From the NCBI RefSeq assembly GCF_027853245.1, contig NZ_JAPTZM010000006.1: a DNA stretch of 64,000 nucleotides; one strand, 5' to 3'. Position 1 is the stretch's first letter. Each line of letters begins with the position of its first letter. Positions 7,898-15,707 of the stretch are shown here, piece after piece. A program made the position numbers and the translations under genes. The stretch is from Atlantibacter subterraneus. GTDB taxonomy: Bacteria; Pseudomonadota; Gammaproteobacteria; Enterobacterales; Enterobacteriaceae. The notes beneath the pieces were generated by a model. The model did not search any database and was not told the DNA's origin. It saw only the letters and a program-made list of their open reading frames with translations.

Positions 7898-9316
7898 CTA
7901 TCGAGCCCGCCAGGCCCCCCTGGCATCCCCCTCCCCTTTCACGGCGTCACCGCCCTTCTCCGGCGTAATCGCCTCCAGCGAATACCCCTTAGTATTTACC
8001 CCCCATGCCAGCAACACCACAACCCCTGCCGCGAGCACCGAAGTGGTCATGGTAAACACCCCGGCAAAACCCAGCGACGCGGAGAATACCCCGATAATCG
8101 ACGGTGCCATGATGCTGCCCACGCGGCCAAACGCGCTGGCGAAACCACAGCCGGTTGCGCGAATAGCGGTCGGGAAGCTCTCCGGCGTGTAGGCATACAG
8201 CCCGGCATAGCAGCCGTTCAGGAAGAACGACAGGACCGCAGCGGCAGCGACAATCGCCCCGGCGCTGTCGGCCTGGCTCAGACACCAGGCGCTGATAGTG
8301 CTGCCCACCAGGTACAGCGCAATGGTGCGTTTACGATCCAGCCAGTCGGAGCAGACGGCAGCGGAGAAATACCCTGGTATTTGCGCAATATAAATAATGA
8401 TCGAAAACTCAAAACTGCGGGTCACGGTGAAACCGCGTTCGACAAGTAATGACGGTATCCAGGCGAAGAATCCGTAGTAGCAGAAAGTCACCACAAACCA
8501 GATCGCCCAGATCACCGTGGTCTGGCGGCGCATCGGCTGCCCGAACATAATCACCAGGCTTTTGAGCAGGCCGGGGGATGGCGCAGGCGCAATCGTCGGC
8601 TCGACCTCACGCGGCGCATCTACCGGCGGCAGCGGTTTGCCGGTAGCGGCAATCACCTGGGTTTCCAGGGTTTCGACTATTGCACGCGCTTCATCGGTAC
8701 GCCCTTTACCCAGCAGGAAGCGTGGGGATTCCGGCAGGCTGCGACGCCACCACAGCAGCATCAGGATCGGCAGCGCGGTGATCACCTGCGCATAGCGCCA
8801 GCCATCTTCAAACTCCGGCACCACAAAGCGGCCCAGCAGCGCGGCCCCCACAAAACCGAAGGAAAAGAACCCGGCCAGCGAACCGATAAACCAGCCGCGT
8901 TTTTTCGGCGGAATAAACTCGCTCAGAAACGGCGCAATAATCACGCTCTCGGCCCCGGTGCCGACGCCTGCCAGCACGCGGGCGATGACAAAGACCGTAA
9001 AGTTGGGCGAAAACGCGGCAACCAGCGTCATCACGCAGTAAATGGCCAGTGCCCAGCACATCACCGTTTTACGACCAAAACGGTCGCCTACGTAGCCCGC
9101 CAGCAGTGCGCCAATCAGCACGCCAATCGGCGTGGCAGAACCCACCAGGCCCAGTTCGGCCCCGCTCAGCGACCAGACGTCGCGTAGCGCAGGTAGTAAA
9201 AAAGCAATAATGGCGACGTCCATGCCATCAAAGGTGTATCCCAGTCCACCTATCAACAACAACATGTAATGCGGACGGCTCAATGGGAGCCGGTCGAGAC
9301 GATGTAACAGTGACAT
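7898..9316 (-). CDS. MFS transporter (metabolite:H+ symporter / sugar-porter-like)
   Basis: A 472-residue inner-membrane carrier with twelve predicted segments. The MFS motif A is GYVGDRFGRK near residues 74-83, PESPRFLLG follows segment 6, and RATGCGFASAFGR lies in the C-terminal half, typical of aromatic-acid/niacin-type transporters. It lies 67 bases downstream of the amidohydrolase gene on the same strand, so it probably imports that enzyme's substrate. The hydrophilic tail (KGGDAVKGEGDARG) ends 35 bases from the boundary of the GC-rich repeat block. The substrate is unknown. Confidence 0.82.
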   Translation of the reverse strand: MSLLHRLDRLPLSRPHYMLLLIGGLGYTFDGMDVAIIAFLLPALRDVWSLSGAELGLVGSATPIGVLIGALLAGYVGDRFGRKTVMCWALAIYCVMTLVAAFSPNFTVFVIARVLAGVGTGAESVIIAPFLSEFIPPKKRGWFIGSLAGFFSFGFVGAALLGRFVVPEFEDGWRYAQVITALPILMLLWWRRSLPESPRFLLGKGRTDEARAIVETLETQVIAATGKPLPPVDAPREVEPTIAPAPSPGLLKSLVIMFGQPMRRQTTVIWAIWFVVTFCYYGFFAWIPSLLVERGFTVTRSFEFSIIIYIAQIPGYFSAAVCSDWLDRKRTIALYLVGSTISAWCLSQADSAGAIVAAAAVLSFFLNGCYAGLYAYTPESFPTAIRATGCGFASAFGRVGSIMAPSIIGVFSASLGFAGVFTMTTSVLAAGVVVLLAWGVNTKGYSLEAITPEKGGDAVKGEGDARGAWRAR

Positions 9317-9383
9317 AAGCGCATTCTCATCTTAAAAATTGCTGTGTTGGCACGGATGCCGCGTAGTCGTGTGTGTTTGGGAA

Positions 9384-10643
9384 TTAGTCCACCGGCAGGA
9401 AGCCCGCGTTTTTCACCGGTTTACCCTGCTGAAGGATCAGCGGAATGTGTTTGCCCTGGCCGGTCAGCAGGCTGATGTCGTCCAGCGGGTTGCCGTTGAC
9501 CACGATCAGGTCGGCCCACGCGCCTGGCGTCAGGCAGCCGATTTCACCCTCTTTGCGCAGCAGGCGCGCGGCGATGGAGGTGGCGCTGCGGATCACTTCT
9601 GCGGCAGGCAGCACGCGGTTACGGATCACAAACTCTTCCGACTGATGTACGTGCATATCGCCCAGCAGATCGGAGCCGTACGCCATCGGCAAACCGGCTT
9701 CGAACATGATTTTCAGGCTGTCGAGGCCGCTTAAGCGCACGTCGTCGATTTTGGCGATCGAATCCGGTTGCAGGCCGTACTGCTCGCCTTCGTTTTTCAG
9801 CATTTCATAGGTCACCAGCGTCGGGCAGGCCATCGCGCCTTTACTGGCGGCGAGTGCGGCGGTTTCCGGGGTGATGAGATTACAGTGTTCAAGAGAATGG
9901 ACGCCCGCATTCACCGCGCGGCGAATGGCCTCGTCGGTATAAAGATGGGCGCTGACGTAGGTCTGGGCATTGCTGGCTTCTTCAACGATGGCTTCCAGCT
10001 CTGAAACCGAAAAGCTCAGGAAATCGATAGGGTCGCTCGGGGAAGAGACGCCGCCGTTCGCCATCACTTTGATAAACTCGGCCCCGGCTTTGATCTCTTC
10101 ACGCACCGCGCGACGCACTTCATCCACGCCGTTACAGATGCGACCCAGCGCGCCAAGTTTTTTGGCATAGAAATCGGCGTTGCGCGAATCATAGCGGCCG
10201 CGATAGTCGGTATGACCGCCGGTTTGCGACAGCGCTTTTCCACAAATCATGAGATGCGGGCCGCTGAGCAAGCCCTCTTCCAGCGCCTGCTTCAGACCGT
10301 AGTCCGCACCGCCGACGTCGCGCACGGTGGTAAAGCCGCGGTTGAGCATGCCCTGCATGATCTTCCCGGCGCGGGCGGTAATCAACGAATCCGGCAGCAT
10401 GGCGTTTTGGCCCAGATTGGCGGAACTGGCGATCACGTGAACGTGGCAGTCGATCAGGCCCGGCATCAGGGTTTTGCCTTTTAAATCCACCACGGTGGCG
10501 GAGGGCGCGTCGATAGACCCGGCAGAAATCTGGCTGATCTTGCCGTCTTCTACCAGCAATTGATGGTTTTTCAGCGCGGTATCGGAAACGCCGTCCACAA
10601 GGGTAGCGTTGATAAAGAGTAACGGCGTGTGCTGCGTTGTCAT
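9384..10643 (-). CDS. Metal-dependent amidohydrolase (imidazolonepropionase-like / Xaa-Pro dipeptidase group)
   Basis: A 419-residue cytoplasmic amidohydrolase with a binuclear metal site: His67 and His69 (CHVHV), probable carboxylated Lys192 (IKVMANGG), His233 (AHLYTD), His253 (LEHCN) and Asp325 (GSDLL). Relatives hydrolyse N-acyl amino acids, Pro-dipeptides or ochratoxin-like amides. The ATG at 10643 is chosen because AGGAG lies 10 bases upstream; the GTG at 10652 is only one base from that AGGAG. The LysR gene lies upstream on the same strand and the MFS gene downstream, making a regulator-hydrolase-transporter cassette for an amide or peptide-like nutrient. The exact substrate is not predictable. 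Confidence 0.85.
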   Translation of the reverse strand: MTTQHTPLLFINATLVDGVSDTALKNHQLLVEDGKISQISAGSIDAPSATVVDLKGKTLMPGLIDCHVHVIASSANLGQNAMLPDSLITARAGKIMQGMLNRGFTTVRDVGGADYGLKQALEEGLLSGPHLMICGKALSQTGGHTDYRGRYDSRNADFYAKKLGALGRICNGVDEVRRAVREEIKAGAEFIKVMANGGVSSPSDPIDFLSFSVSELEAIVEEASNAQTYVSAHLYTDEAIRRAVNAGVHSLEHCNLITPETAALAASKGAMACPTLVTYEMLKNEGEQYGLQPDSIAKIDDVRLSGLDSLKIMFEAGLPMAYGSDLLGDMHVHQSEEFVIRNRVLPAAEVIRSATSIAARLLRKEGEIGCLTPGAWADLIVVNGNPLDDISLLTGQGKHIPLILQQGKPVKNAGFLPVD

Positions 10644-10789
10644 AAGGGTCACGCTCCTGATTTGATGGCGTTGTGTTACTTCTTGATTACGAATTGGTTA
10701 AAAGATTTACAATGTTTAGTTAAAATTCGTAAATGAAAAACACGCATGCCACCATGCGCAGCGCTCATCACACCGGTTAAAAATCAACC

Positions 10790-11704
10790 TTATCCGGCAT
10801 GGCTGTTTTGCGCCACATCATCCAGTAGCCAGCGCTTAAACAGCCGCGTGGCGCGGTTCTCATGGCGATGTTGCGACGTAATCAGGAAAAATCCGCCGCC
10901 TTTACTGACCGAAAAATTCGAGGCTTTTACCAGCCGTCCGCTGGCGATCACGCTATCAATGATGTGACGCCACGCAAGCGCCACGCCGTTTCCGAGGCAG
11001 GCCATTTCAATCAGCGGCGGATAGTGGTTGACCCTCAGCGTCTGGCGCAACGGCGGGCTGGCGGTGCCGTTAATTTCAAACCATTCCGGCCAGCCGATCC
11101 ACTGATGCTGCGCGTCCTCCAGCACCAGCAGGGTTTCCTGCTTTAGCGTTTCCGGCGTAAACAGCGGCCTCCCCGCCAGGTAGCGCGGCGAGCAGACCGG
11201 GAACATCTCTTCATCGAACAGTTTCACGGTATCGAAGTTAATAAGATTTTCCTGTCGCAGGTAATAAACCCCCAGATCAAATTCGAATGACGTCAGGCGG
11301 GTAACGCCGTCGCGCATAATTAAATTGATCTTGATTTCCGGATGCTGGCGGCGAAATTCACTCAGGCGCAGCGGCAGCCAGAACTGGGCGATGCCCGACG
11401 AGCAGGCAAGGGTAATTTCGTTTTCACCGGCGTTTTTCATGACCTGGGCGGTGGCGTCGGCGCACTCTTCAAGAAAATGGCGGATTTGATGCAGGTAGCG
11501 TTCGCCTGCCGTGGTCAACTCCAGGCCGTGGCGACGGCGGATAAGCAGCGTACGACCCAACGCAGCTTCCAGTTGGGCAATCTGGCGGCTGACGGCGCTT
11601 TGCGTCAGGCTCAGCTCTTCCCCTGCGCGGGTAAAACTGCCGAGGCGAACGGTGGCTTCAAAGGCAATCAGGGTATTCAACGGGGGCAACGGCGCGATCG
11701 ACAT
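10790..11704 (-). CDS. LysR-family transcriptional regulator (GcvA-like)
   Basis: A 304-residue LTTR. The N-terminal winged helix spans residues 5-65 (RAGEELSLTQSAVSRQIAQL) and the effector-binding domain fills the rest. The PLPPLNTLIAFEA start is of the GcvA/AmpR subgroup, as is the conserved LACSSGIAQFWL strand near residue 100. It is transcribed toward the amidohydrolase-MFS pair with a 146-base gap, so it probably controls those genes from that AT-rich gap and its own promoter. The inducer is unknown but probably the hydrolase substrate or product. Confidence 0.85.
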   Translation of the reverse strand: MSIAPLPPLNTLIAFEATVRLGSFTRAGEELSLTQSAVSRQIAQLEAALGRTLLIRRRHGLELTTAGERYLHQIRHFLEECADATAQVMKNAGENEITLACSSGIAQFWLPLRLSEFRRQHPEIKINLIMRDGVTRLTSFEFDLGVYYLRQENLINFDTVKLFDEEMFPVCSPRYLAGRPLFTPETLKQETLLVLEDAQHQWIGWPEWFEINGTASPPLRQTLRVNHYPPLIEMACLGNGVALAWRHIIDSVIASGRLVKASNFSVSKGGGFFLITSQHRHENRATRLFKRWLLDDVAQNSHAG

Positions 11705-11980
11705 GGGTTTCTGGCCTGGCTGAATAATCGTTAGTTAACAAGACTCTAACAATTACCTTTTTAATGCAAACGAGAAACATGACTAACCCGGACAGTCCGA
11801 TGCACGAGCCGCAACAGAAGGCTCATCTCTACCCGGTTTTAGGGCTGATACTTCGCGCCAAAAAATTCTAAAAGCCGGATTTACGTTGGCTATTTCATAT
11901 GAAAGATAGGCAAAATGAAATGACCTATGCATAATGACCCGAGTCTGTTCAGGACCGCGTCATAGAATATGAGAGGCTAA
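11705..11980. other. Divergent intergenic region between LysR and the small-protein cluster
   Basis: It contains the promoters of the lysR-type gene (minus) and the small gene at 11981 (plus). TTTCATATGAAA at 11893-11904 is a perfect 12-bp palindrome about 80 bases upstream of the plus-strand start and is a candidate operator. GAGAGG precedes the ATG at 11981. No gene is seen. Confidence 0.4.
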
Positions 11981-12268
11981 ATGTTCGATAACGATAACGA
12001 AAAGCTGGTAGATACGGTGATGGGGGAAGCGGTTATGGCCCTTCTTGAATCTGAAAAAGCCGTCTCTTTTGATGAACTCATCGCAAAATTACAGGAAAGT
12101 TTGAGCAACGAAACCGATCCTCAAAGGCAAGCTGCTTACCGGGCCGCAATTGGCGGTATCCATAAATTTCGTAGCCAGCCTGTGGTAGCGAGACATTCAC
12201 GCCACGGCACTGAATATGACTTACTTTTAAAAAATATGATGTCCCAGCCTGGAGCGACTAAGCATTAA
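11981..12268 (+). CDS. Small YcgZ/YmgA-like protein (AriR-family connector candidate)
   Basis: A 95-residue, acidic N-terminal, mostly helical protein. The core (MGEAVMALLESEKAVSFDELIAKLQ at about 14-38, then DPQRQAAYRAAIGGI at about 46-60) has the same two-helix spacing as E. coli YmgA and YcgZ. These small regulators act through the RcsB phosphorelay and are repressed by BluR. It is followed by a second such gene at 12426 and faces an AriR-like gene at 12697. GAGAGG provides the ribosome binding site. Assignment is by my recollection of the family pattern, not alignment. Confidence 0.6.
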   Translation: MFDNDNEKLVDTVMGEAVMALLESEKAVSFDELIAKLQESLSNETDPQRQAAYRAAIGGIHKFRSQPVVARHSRHGTEYDLLLKNMMSQPGATKH

Positions 12269-12425
12269 TTTATATCTATTCTGAGTTGTTTAGAGAATAA
12301 TCAAACAACTTTCTTTTCCCTTCTATTCAGACTTGCTTCAGCATATCTCCACGCATTGCTCATTGTGAATTTGATCTGGCTTCACGGCCTGGAAGACATT
12401 CATTATCCATGCATCAGGAGCATCA

Positions 12426-12638
12426 TTGAACCAGGATGAGCAGGTACGACCCGAAGAAATTCATCAAGCGATAGGCGAAGCATCAAACTACTTGATGGAA
12501 CACTGCTTTGCTTTAACGGCAGGAAACCTGAGCAAGGTACTACTTGCGCAGGATATCCTGTCAACCGATCTGCGGCAGAAAACCGTGTTATCTTTAGCTC
12601 GCCAGTTCCTTAAGCAAAAAATGCATGGGGAAAATTAA
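12426..12638 (+). CDS. Small YcgZ-like helical protein, TTG start
   Basis: A 70-residue frame starting with TTG, preceded by AGGAG at 12416-12420. The body (IHQAIGEASNYLMEHCFAL at about 12-30, NLSKVLLAQDIL at about 35-46, DLRQKTVLSLARQFL at about 49-63) follows the two-helix YcgZ/YmgA/AriR pattern. It lies downstream of a related small gene and ends just before a convergent terminator. An unusual start and short length lower confidence, but the codon pattern and ribosome site favour a real gene. Confidence 0.5.
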   Translation: MNQDEQVRPEEIHQAIGEASNYLMEHCFALTAGNLSKVLLAQDILSTDLRQKTVLSLARQFLKQKMHGEN

Positions 12639-12640
12639 GT

Positions 12641-12677
12641 AAAAATGCCTTTGCAGGATTTGCAAAGGCAGGCTTTT
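12641..12677. terminator. Convergent intrinsic terminator
   Basis: TGCCTTTGCA (12646-12655) and TGCAAAGGCA (12661-12670) form a perfect 10-bp stem with a GGATT loop. On the minus strand it is followed by TTTTT (12645-12641), serving the AriR-like gene. On the plus strand a weaker GGCTTTT tail follows, serving the small gene at 12426. Confidence 0.75.
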
Positions 12678-12696
12678 ACAGCAAAAAACAGGATGC

Positions 12697-12945
12697 TTAC
12701 ATGTCGTCTGGCGTTCGCTGGACAATCATTTCCAGCGCGTTGCGATAAATATCCAGCCTGATGACATCCTTTTCACATTCAATCATTTGTATCAAAGTCA
12801 GGATAAGATCTTTATTGCTGACCCTTCCTCTTTTCACACTAAGCCCCTGACTGATATCGGCGATAAGTTGAGCTTCCGCTTCATAGGCATGTGTGTTTTT
12901 ACCAAAGTAGACATTTATCTGCTTTTCAGTCACTGAGCTGCGCAT
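12697..12945 (-). CDS. YmgB/AriR-family biofilm and acid-resistance regulator
   Basis: An 82-residue protein whose C-terminal half (SNKDLILTLIQMIE, then RNALEMIVQRTPDDM at the end) matches the E. coli AriR/YmgB pattern, including the terminal DDM. AriR is a small dimeric helical protein that modulates biofilm formation and acid survival through the Rcs pathway. The ATG at 12945 is chosen over a 113-residue extension because AGGA lies about 7 bases upstream and the extra residues are Trp/Leu/Arg-rich leader-like sequence. A strong terminator lies downstream. Confidence 0.75.
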   Translation of the reverse strand: MRSSVTEKQINVYFGKNTHAYEAEAQLIADISQGLSVKRGRVSNKDLILTLIQMIECEKDVIRLDIYRNALEMIVQRTPDDM

Positions 12946-13156
12946 TTCTGTTCCTGTTTTAGTGATAATGGGTCTCAAACCGAGAAGACGAGACCAAACC
13001 CAGATAAACGTAGACAGCAAAATGTGACGTAGCAACAACTTTTATGAAAAATATTTGTAATCATTTTTCTTTTAACAAACTGAAAATATTAAATATTCTT
13101 ATCAATTCAGCGCATAGCTGGAATACCCGAGCCAGTACCGCACTCTGCTTTCCCGG

Positions 13157-13189
13157 TAAAAAAGGGCTGCCAGAAAAACTGGCAGCCCT
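13157..13189 (-). terminator. Terminator at the 3' end of the hok mRNA
   Basis: AGGGCTGCCAG (13163-13173) and CTGGCAGCCCT (13179-13189) form an 11-bp stem. Read on the minus strand, T residues follow the stem directly (13162-13157). This is the same arrangement as the 3' hairpin of the R1 hok mRNA, which takes part in 5'-3' fold-back inhibition. Confidence 0.8.
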
Positions 13190-13230
13190 GTTAAAAGGCG
13201 CTTGCGGCTACGCTTCAACACATCAGCCTG

Positions 13231-13252
13231 AAAAGGCGGGGCTTCCCCCGCC
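13231..13252 (-). terminator. Proximal GC hairpin after hok
   Basis: On the minus strand GGCGGGG and CCCCGCC (13252-13235) form a 7-bp stem followed by TTTT (13234-13231), starting 10 bases after the hok stop. R1 hok mRNA carries a matching proximal hairpin. Confidence 0.6.
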
Positions 13253-13261
13253 TCCAGGTTG

Positions 13262-13420
13262 CTACTTACCGGATTCGTAAGCCAGTAACGCAGCGACCTC
13301 CCTGCTTCCGTCTTTTATCCTCAGTTCACAGAGCGAACTTCGGGTCAGATACGTGAATATTAATAGTGTTAAACATACCATAAATACACACCAGATCAGG
13401 GCGTTTCGCGGCAGTTTCAT
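13262..13420 (-). CDS. hok: Type I toxin Hok
   Basis: A 52-residue single-span membrane toxin. Residues MKLPRNALIWCVFMVCLTLL open the protein, with the hydrophobic span at about residues 7-25. FTYLTRSSLCELR and the terminal LAYESGK are Hok-family hallmarks, including the conserved Cys31. When translated it depolarises the inner membrane. AGGAGG lies just upstream of the ATG at 13420. The gene is embedded in a complete hok/mok/sok arrangement that closely follows plasmid R1, including mRNA 5' and 3' elements. All key residues are present, so the toxin should be functional. Confidence 0.93.
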   Translation of the reverse strand: MKLPRNALIWCVFMVCLTLLIFTYLTRSSLCELRIKDGSREVAALLAYESGK

Positions 13421-13534
13421 CGGCTTCCCTCCTTGCCTCACGGCGGGTAAGAGGCTATCCTGACGTTGTTGATGTGTAGGGTAGCCTCGTTGGTTAATTG
13501 AAAAATGACCTTCGGGGCTTTCTTCTTTCTGCAT
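13262..13534 (-). CDS. mok: Mok, overlapping regulatory reading frame of the hok locus
   Basis: A 90-codon frame in phase with hok that extends it by 38 codons upstream. In hok/sok systems translation of mok is required for hok translation and is the step directly blocked by Sok RNA. The frame starts at ATG 13534 (GTG at 13537 is an alternative) and its first codons overlap the Sok-complementary segment. The upstream residues (MQKEESPEGHFSINQRG) have no domain. Its role is inferred from locus layout. Confidence 0.6.
   Translation of the reverse strand: MQKEESPEGHFSINQRGYPTHQQRQDSLLPAVRQGGKPMKLPRNALIWCVFMVCLTLLIFTYLTRSSLCELRIKDGSREVAALLAYESGK
13470..13531 (+). ncRNA. sok: Sok antisense RNA
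   Basis: On the plus strand, antisense to the mok/hok leader. A -10-like TATCCT at 13456-13461 precedes the predicted 5' end near 13470. AGCCTCG ... CGGGGCT (about 13483-13519) form the terminator stem with an inner GGTTAA/TGACC stem and a GAAA-type loop, followed by the U-rich tail TTTCTTCTTTCT to about 13530. The order and sequence track R1 Sok closely. It blocks mok translation and so hok. Exact ends are inferred. Confidence 0.8.
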
Positions 13535-13563
13535 CACAACACCCTTTCACTACCCTGCATTAA

Positions 13564-13598
13564 TGAGGCAAAAAGCCTCAAGCGCCGCCGTCATCATA
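13564..13598 (-). promoter_or_regulatory. hok mRNA promoter -10 and 5' metastable hairpin
   Basis: On the minus strand TATGAT (13598-13593) is a -10 element. Transcription would begin at about 13586 with GGCGCTTGAGGC, as in R1 hok. TGAGGC and GCCTCA around a five-base loop (13564-13580) form the 5' hairpin used in hok mRNA folding. Confidence 0.65.
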
Positions 13599-13659
13599 CG
13601 CCCGCAGTTACCCGGCTCCCGTTGCATTCATGTCCAAAAATAGAACGTATCTCAAGCAG

Positions 13660-14670
13660 TTAACAAATTCGCGGCAAAGGTTCCGAAAACGGCAGCTCAA
13701 GCGTCCGCTTCACGCCATACAGGCCGGTTAACCGTACGCCCTTACGCGCCACCACTTCACCTGTCAGGGTGGCATCGCGTCCCAGCGGATGGCTGCGCAG
13801 CGCCTCAATAATCGCCGGCGCGGCGGCCCGCTCAGCGGCAATCACCAGCCTGCCCTCGTTGGCGAAATTCACCGCCTCCAGCCCCAGCAGCTCGCACAGC
13901 CCCCGCACCGCCGGTTTCACCGGCAGCGCGCGCTCGTCAAGCTCGATGCCGCAGCCGCTGCTGGCGGCAAACTCGTGCGCCACCGCGTTCACGCCGCCGC
14001 GCGTGGCGTCACGCATCGCCCTTATCCCCGGCAGGTGACGAACGGCCTGAATCAGCGGCGTCAGCACCGCGCAGTCGCTCTCCGGCACGCCCTCTATGCC
14101 CAGCTGCTCCCGCAGGTTGAGGATGGTGGCCCCGTGGTCGCCCAGGGTGCCGCTGACAATCAGCACATCCCCGGCACGGATATGTTGCGCCCCCCAGTGG
14201 ATATCCGCCGGGATGGCGCCGAGGCCCGCGGTGTTGATAAACAGTTTGTCCGCCGCGCCGCGCGGCACCACCTTGGTGTCGCCGGTCACAATGGCCATGC
14301 CGTGCGCGTGCGCGGTGGCCGCCATGCTGCTGACCACCTGCTCCAGCACCGCCATCTCCAGCCCCTCTTCCAGGATAAACCCGCAGGAGAGCCAGCGCGG
14401 AACCGCCCCGCTCACCGCGATATCGTTCGCCGTGCCGCACACCGCCAGCTTGCCGATATTGCCCCCCGGGAAGAACAGCGGGTCAATCACGTAGCTGTCG
14501 GTGGAAAAGGCCAGCCGGTCGCCGCAGGCGGTGAGCTCCGCCAGCGGGATGCGCGCCTGGTCTTCCTGGATACCGAGCAGCGGGTTGTCAAAGGCCCGGA
14601 TGAACAGCTCACCGATAAGCTGCTGCATCGCCTGGCCGCCGTTGCCGTGGGCAAGGGTGATGGTTTTCAT
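13660..14670 (-). CDS. hypE: Hydrogenase maturation protein HypE (carbamoyl phosphate dehydratase)
   Basis: A 336-residue PurM/AIR-synthase-fold protein. HypE receives a carbamoyl group from HypF on its C-terminal cysteine and dehydrates it to a thiocyanate, the cyanide donor for NiFe-hydrogenase iron. The N-terminus LAHGNGGQAMQQLI, FSTDSYVIDPLFFPGGNIG near residue 55 and the essential C-terminal PRIC are all present. It looks fully functional, but its partner HypD, with which it transfers CN to iron, is destroyed directly upstream. The ATG at 14670 overlaps the stop of the hypD remnant, the normal operon coupling. fhlA, which follows hypE in E. coli, is absent. Confidence 0.95.
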   Translation of the reverse strand: MKTITLAHGNGGQAMQQLIGELFIRAFDNPLLGIQEDQARIPLAELTACGDRLAFSTDSYVIDPLFFPGGNIGKLAVCGTANDIAVSGAVPRWLSCGFILEEGLEMAVLEQVVSSMAATAHAHGMAIVTGDTKVVPRGAADKLFINTAGLGAIPADIHWGAQHIRAGDVLIVSGTLGDHGATILNLREQLGIEGVPESDCAVLTPLIQAVRHLPGIRAMRDATRGGVNAVAHEFAASSGCGIELDERALPVKPAVRGLCELLGLEAVNFANEGRLVIAAERAAAPAIIEALRSHPLGRDATLTGEVVARKGVRLTGLYGVKRTLELPFSEPLPRIC

Positions 14671-14838
14671 GCTTCACACTCCGTGGAACGGTACTGGTAC
14701 CAGGCCGCGCAGGCCCCTTCGGATGAGACCATCAGCGCGCCAAAGGCGTTCTGCGGGTTGCAGTGCTCGCCGAACAGCGGGCAGCGGGCAGGTTTGCAGC
14801 GCCCGGTCACTTCCATGGTATTCGTCAACATAACGCAT
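14667..14838 (-). pseudogene. hypD: hypD remnant: start codons joined out of frame to the C-terminal tail
   Basis: The ATG at 14838 overlaps the hypB stop (TGATG) and begins MRYVDEY, the HypD N-terminus. After about seven codons the sequence jumps, in a different frame, to the HypD C-terminus (EVTGRCKPARCPLFGE, then NAFGALMVSSEGACAAWYQYR), ending at the TGA that overlaps the hypE start. A full hypD has about 370 codons, so roughly 950 bases are missing, with a junction near 14815. hypC, which should lie between hypB and hypD, is also absent. No functional HypD can be made. Confidence 0.85.
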
Positions 14839-15704
14839 CAGCGCTGCGCCTCCAGCCAGGCAAGCCAGGCGTCCATCCCCTCACCGGTGGTGGCGGAAAC
14901 CAGTATGATTTCAATCCCGGGATTGACCGCGCGGGCGGCGGCCAGGCAGGCCTCCATGTCAAAGTTCAGGTACGGAAGCAGGTCGACCTTGTTCAGCAGC
15001 ATCAGCGAGGCGGCGGCGAACATGTGCGGATACTTGAGCGGCTTGTCCTCGCCTTCGGTGACCGACAGCACCGCCACCTTATGGCGCTCGCCGAGGTCAA
15101 AGCTGGCCGGACACACCAGGTTACCGACGTTTTCGATAAACAGGATGCCGCCATCGTCCAGCGGCAGACGCTGCATGGCATCGGCAATCATCTGCGCATC
15201 CAGATGGCAGCCTTTGCCGGTATTCACCTGGATTGCCGGAGTACCGGTGGCGCGGATACGCTCGGCGTCGTTCACCGTCTGCTGGTCGCCCTCGATAACG
15301 GCGCAGGGCACCGTGCCGTGCAGGCGTTTCAGGGTTTCGGTCAGTAACGTGGTTTTCCCGGAGCCGGGGCTGGAGACCAGATTTAATACCAGCTGCCCGC
15401 GGGCGGCGAAGCGGGCGCGGTTGCGGGCGGCCAGCCGGTTATTTTTGTCCAGCACGTCGGTTTCGATTTCCACCATCCGGCGCTGGCTCATGCCCGGGGC
15501 GTGGGTACCGGCCTCGCCGTGGCCGTAGTGTAAGTCGCCCTGCGCGCTTTCGGCCGTGCTGAAATCCTGAGTACGGATGGCGCTGATGTGCAGCGCCGGG
15601 CGGGCCGCCGGGGCGAAAGGCGCGCTGCGAAAGGCGGAGTGCGGGTTGCGCTCATCCCCTTCGATATACAGGTTGCCTTCGGCGCAACCGCATGTGGTAC
15701 ACAT
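14838..15704 (-). CDS. hypB: Hydrogenase maturation GTPase HypB
   Basis: A 288-residue GTPase that delivers nickel to NiFe-hydrogenase with HypA. The N-terminal high-affinity nickel site CTTCGC (Cys2, Cys5, Cys7) is intact. The P-loop SSPGSGKTT lies at about residues 111-119. The G-domain metal site comprises Cys166-His167 and Cys198, and LLNKVDLLPY is the base-specificity motif. CAGGAG precedes the ATG. It has no long poly-His stretch. The gene appears functional but is isolated: hypA is reduced to its tail upstream and hypC is missing downstream. Confidence 0.95.
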   Translation of the reverse strand: MCTTCGCAEGNLYIEGDERNPHSAFRSAPFAPAARPALHISAIRTQDFSTAESAQGDLHYGHGEAGTHAPGMSQRRMVEIETDVLDKNNRLAARNRARFAARGQLVLNLVSSPGSGKTTLLTETLKRLHGTVPCAVIEGDQQTVNDAERIRATGTPAIQVNTGKGCHLDAQMIADAMQRLPLDDGGILFIENVGNLVCPASFDLGERHKVAVLSVTEGEDKPLKYPHMFAAASLMLLNKVDLLPYLNFDMEACLAAARAVNPGIEIILVSATTGEGMDAWLAWLEAQR

Positions 15705-15707
15705 AAT

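Noticed and set aside
13044..13280. 78-codon plus-strand frame over the hok 3' region
   Set aside because: It crosses the hok terminators, lacks a ribosome site and its product is low-complexity.
13789..15528. A long open frame on the plus strand opposite hypE, the hypD remnant and hypB
   Set aside because: It is antisense to well-supported genes, its product is His/Arg/Gln-rich with no domain, and no ribosome site is seen. It is a shadow of high-GC codon bias.
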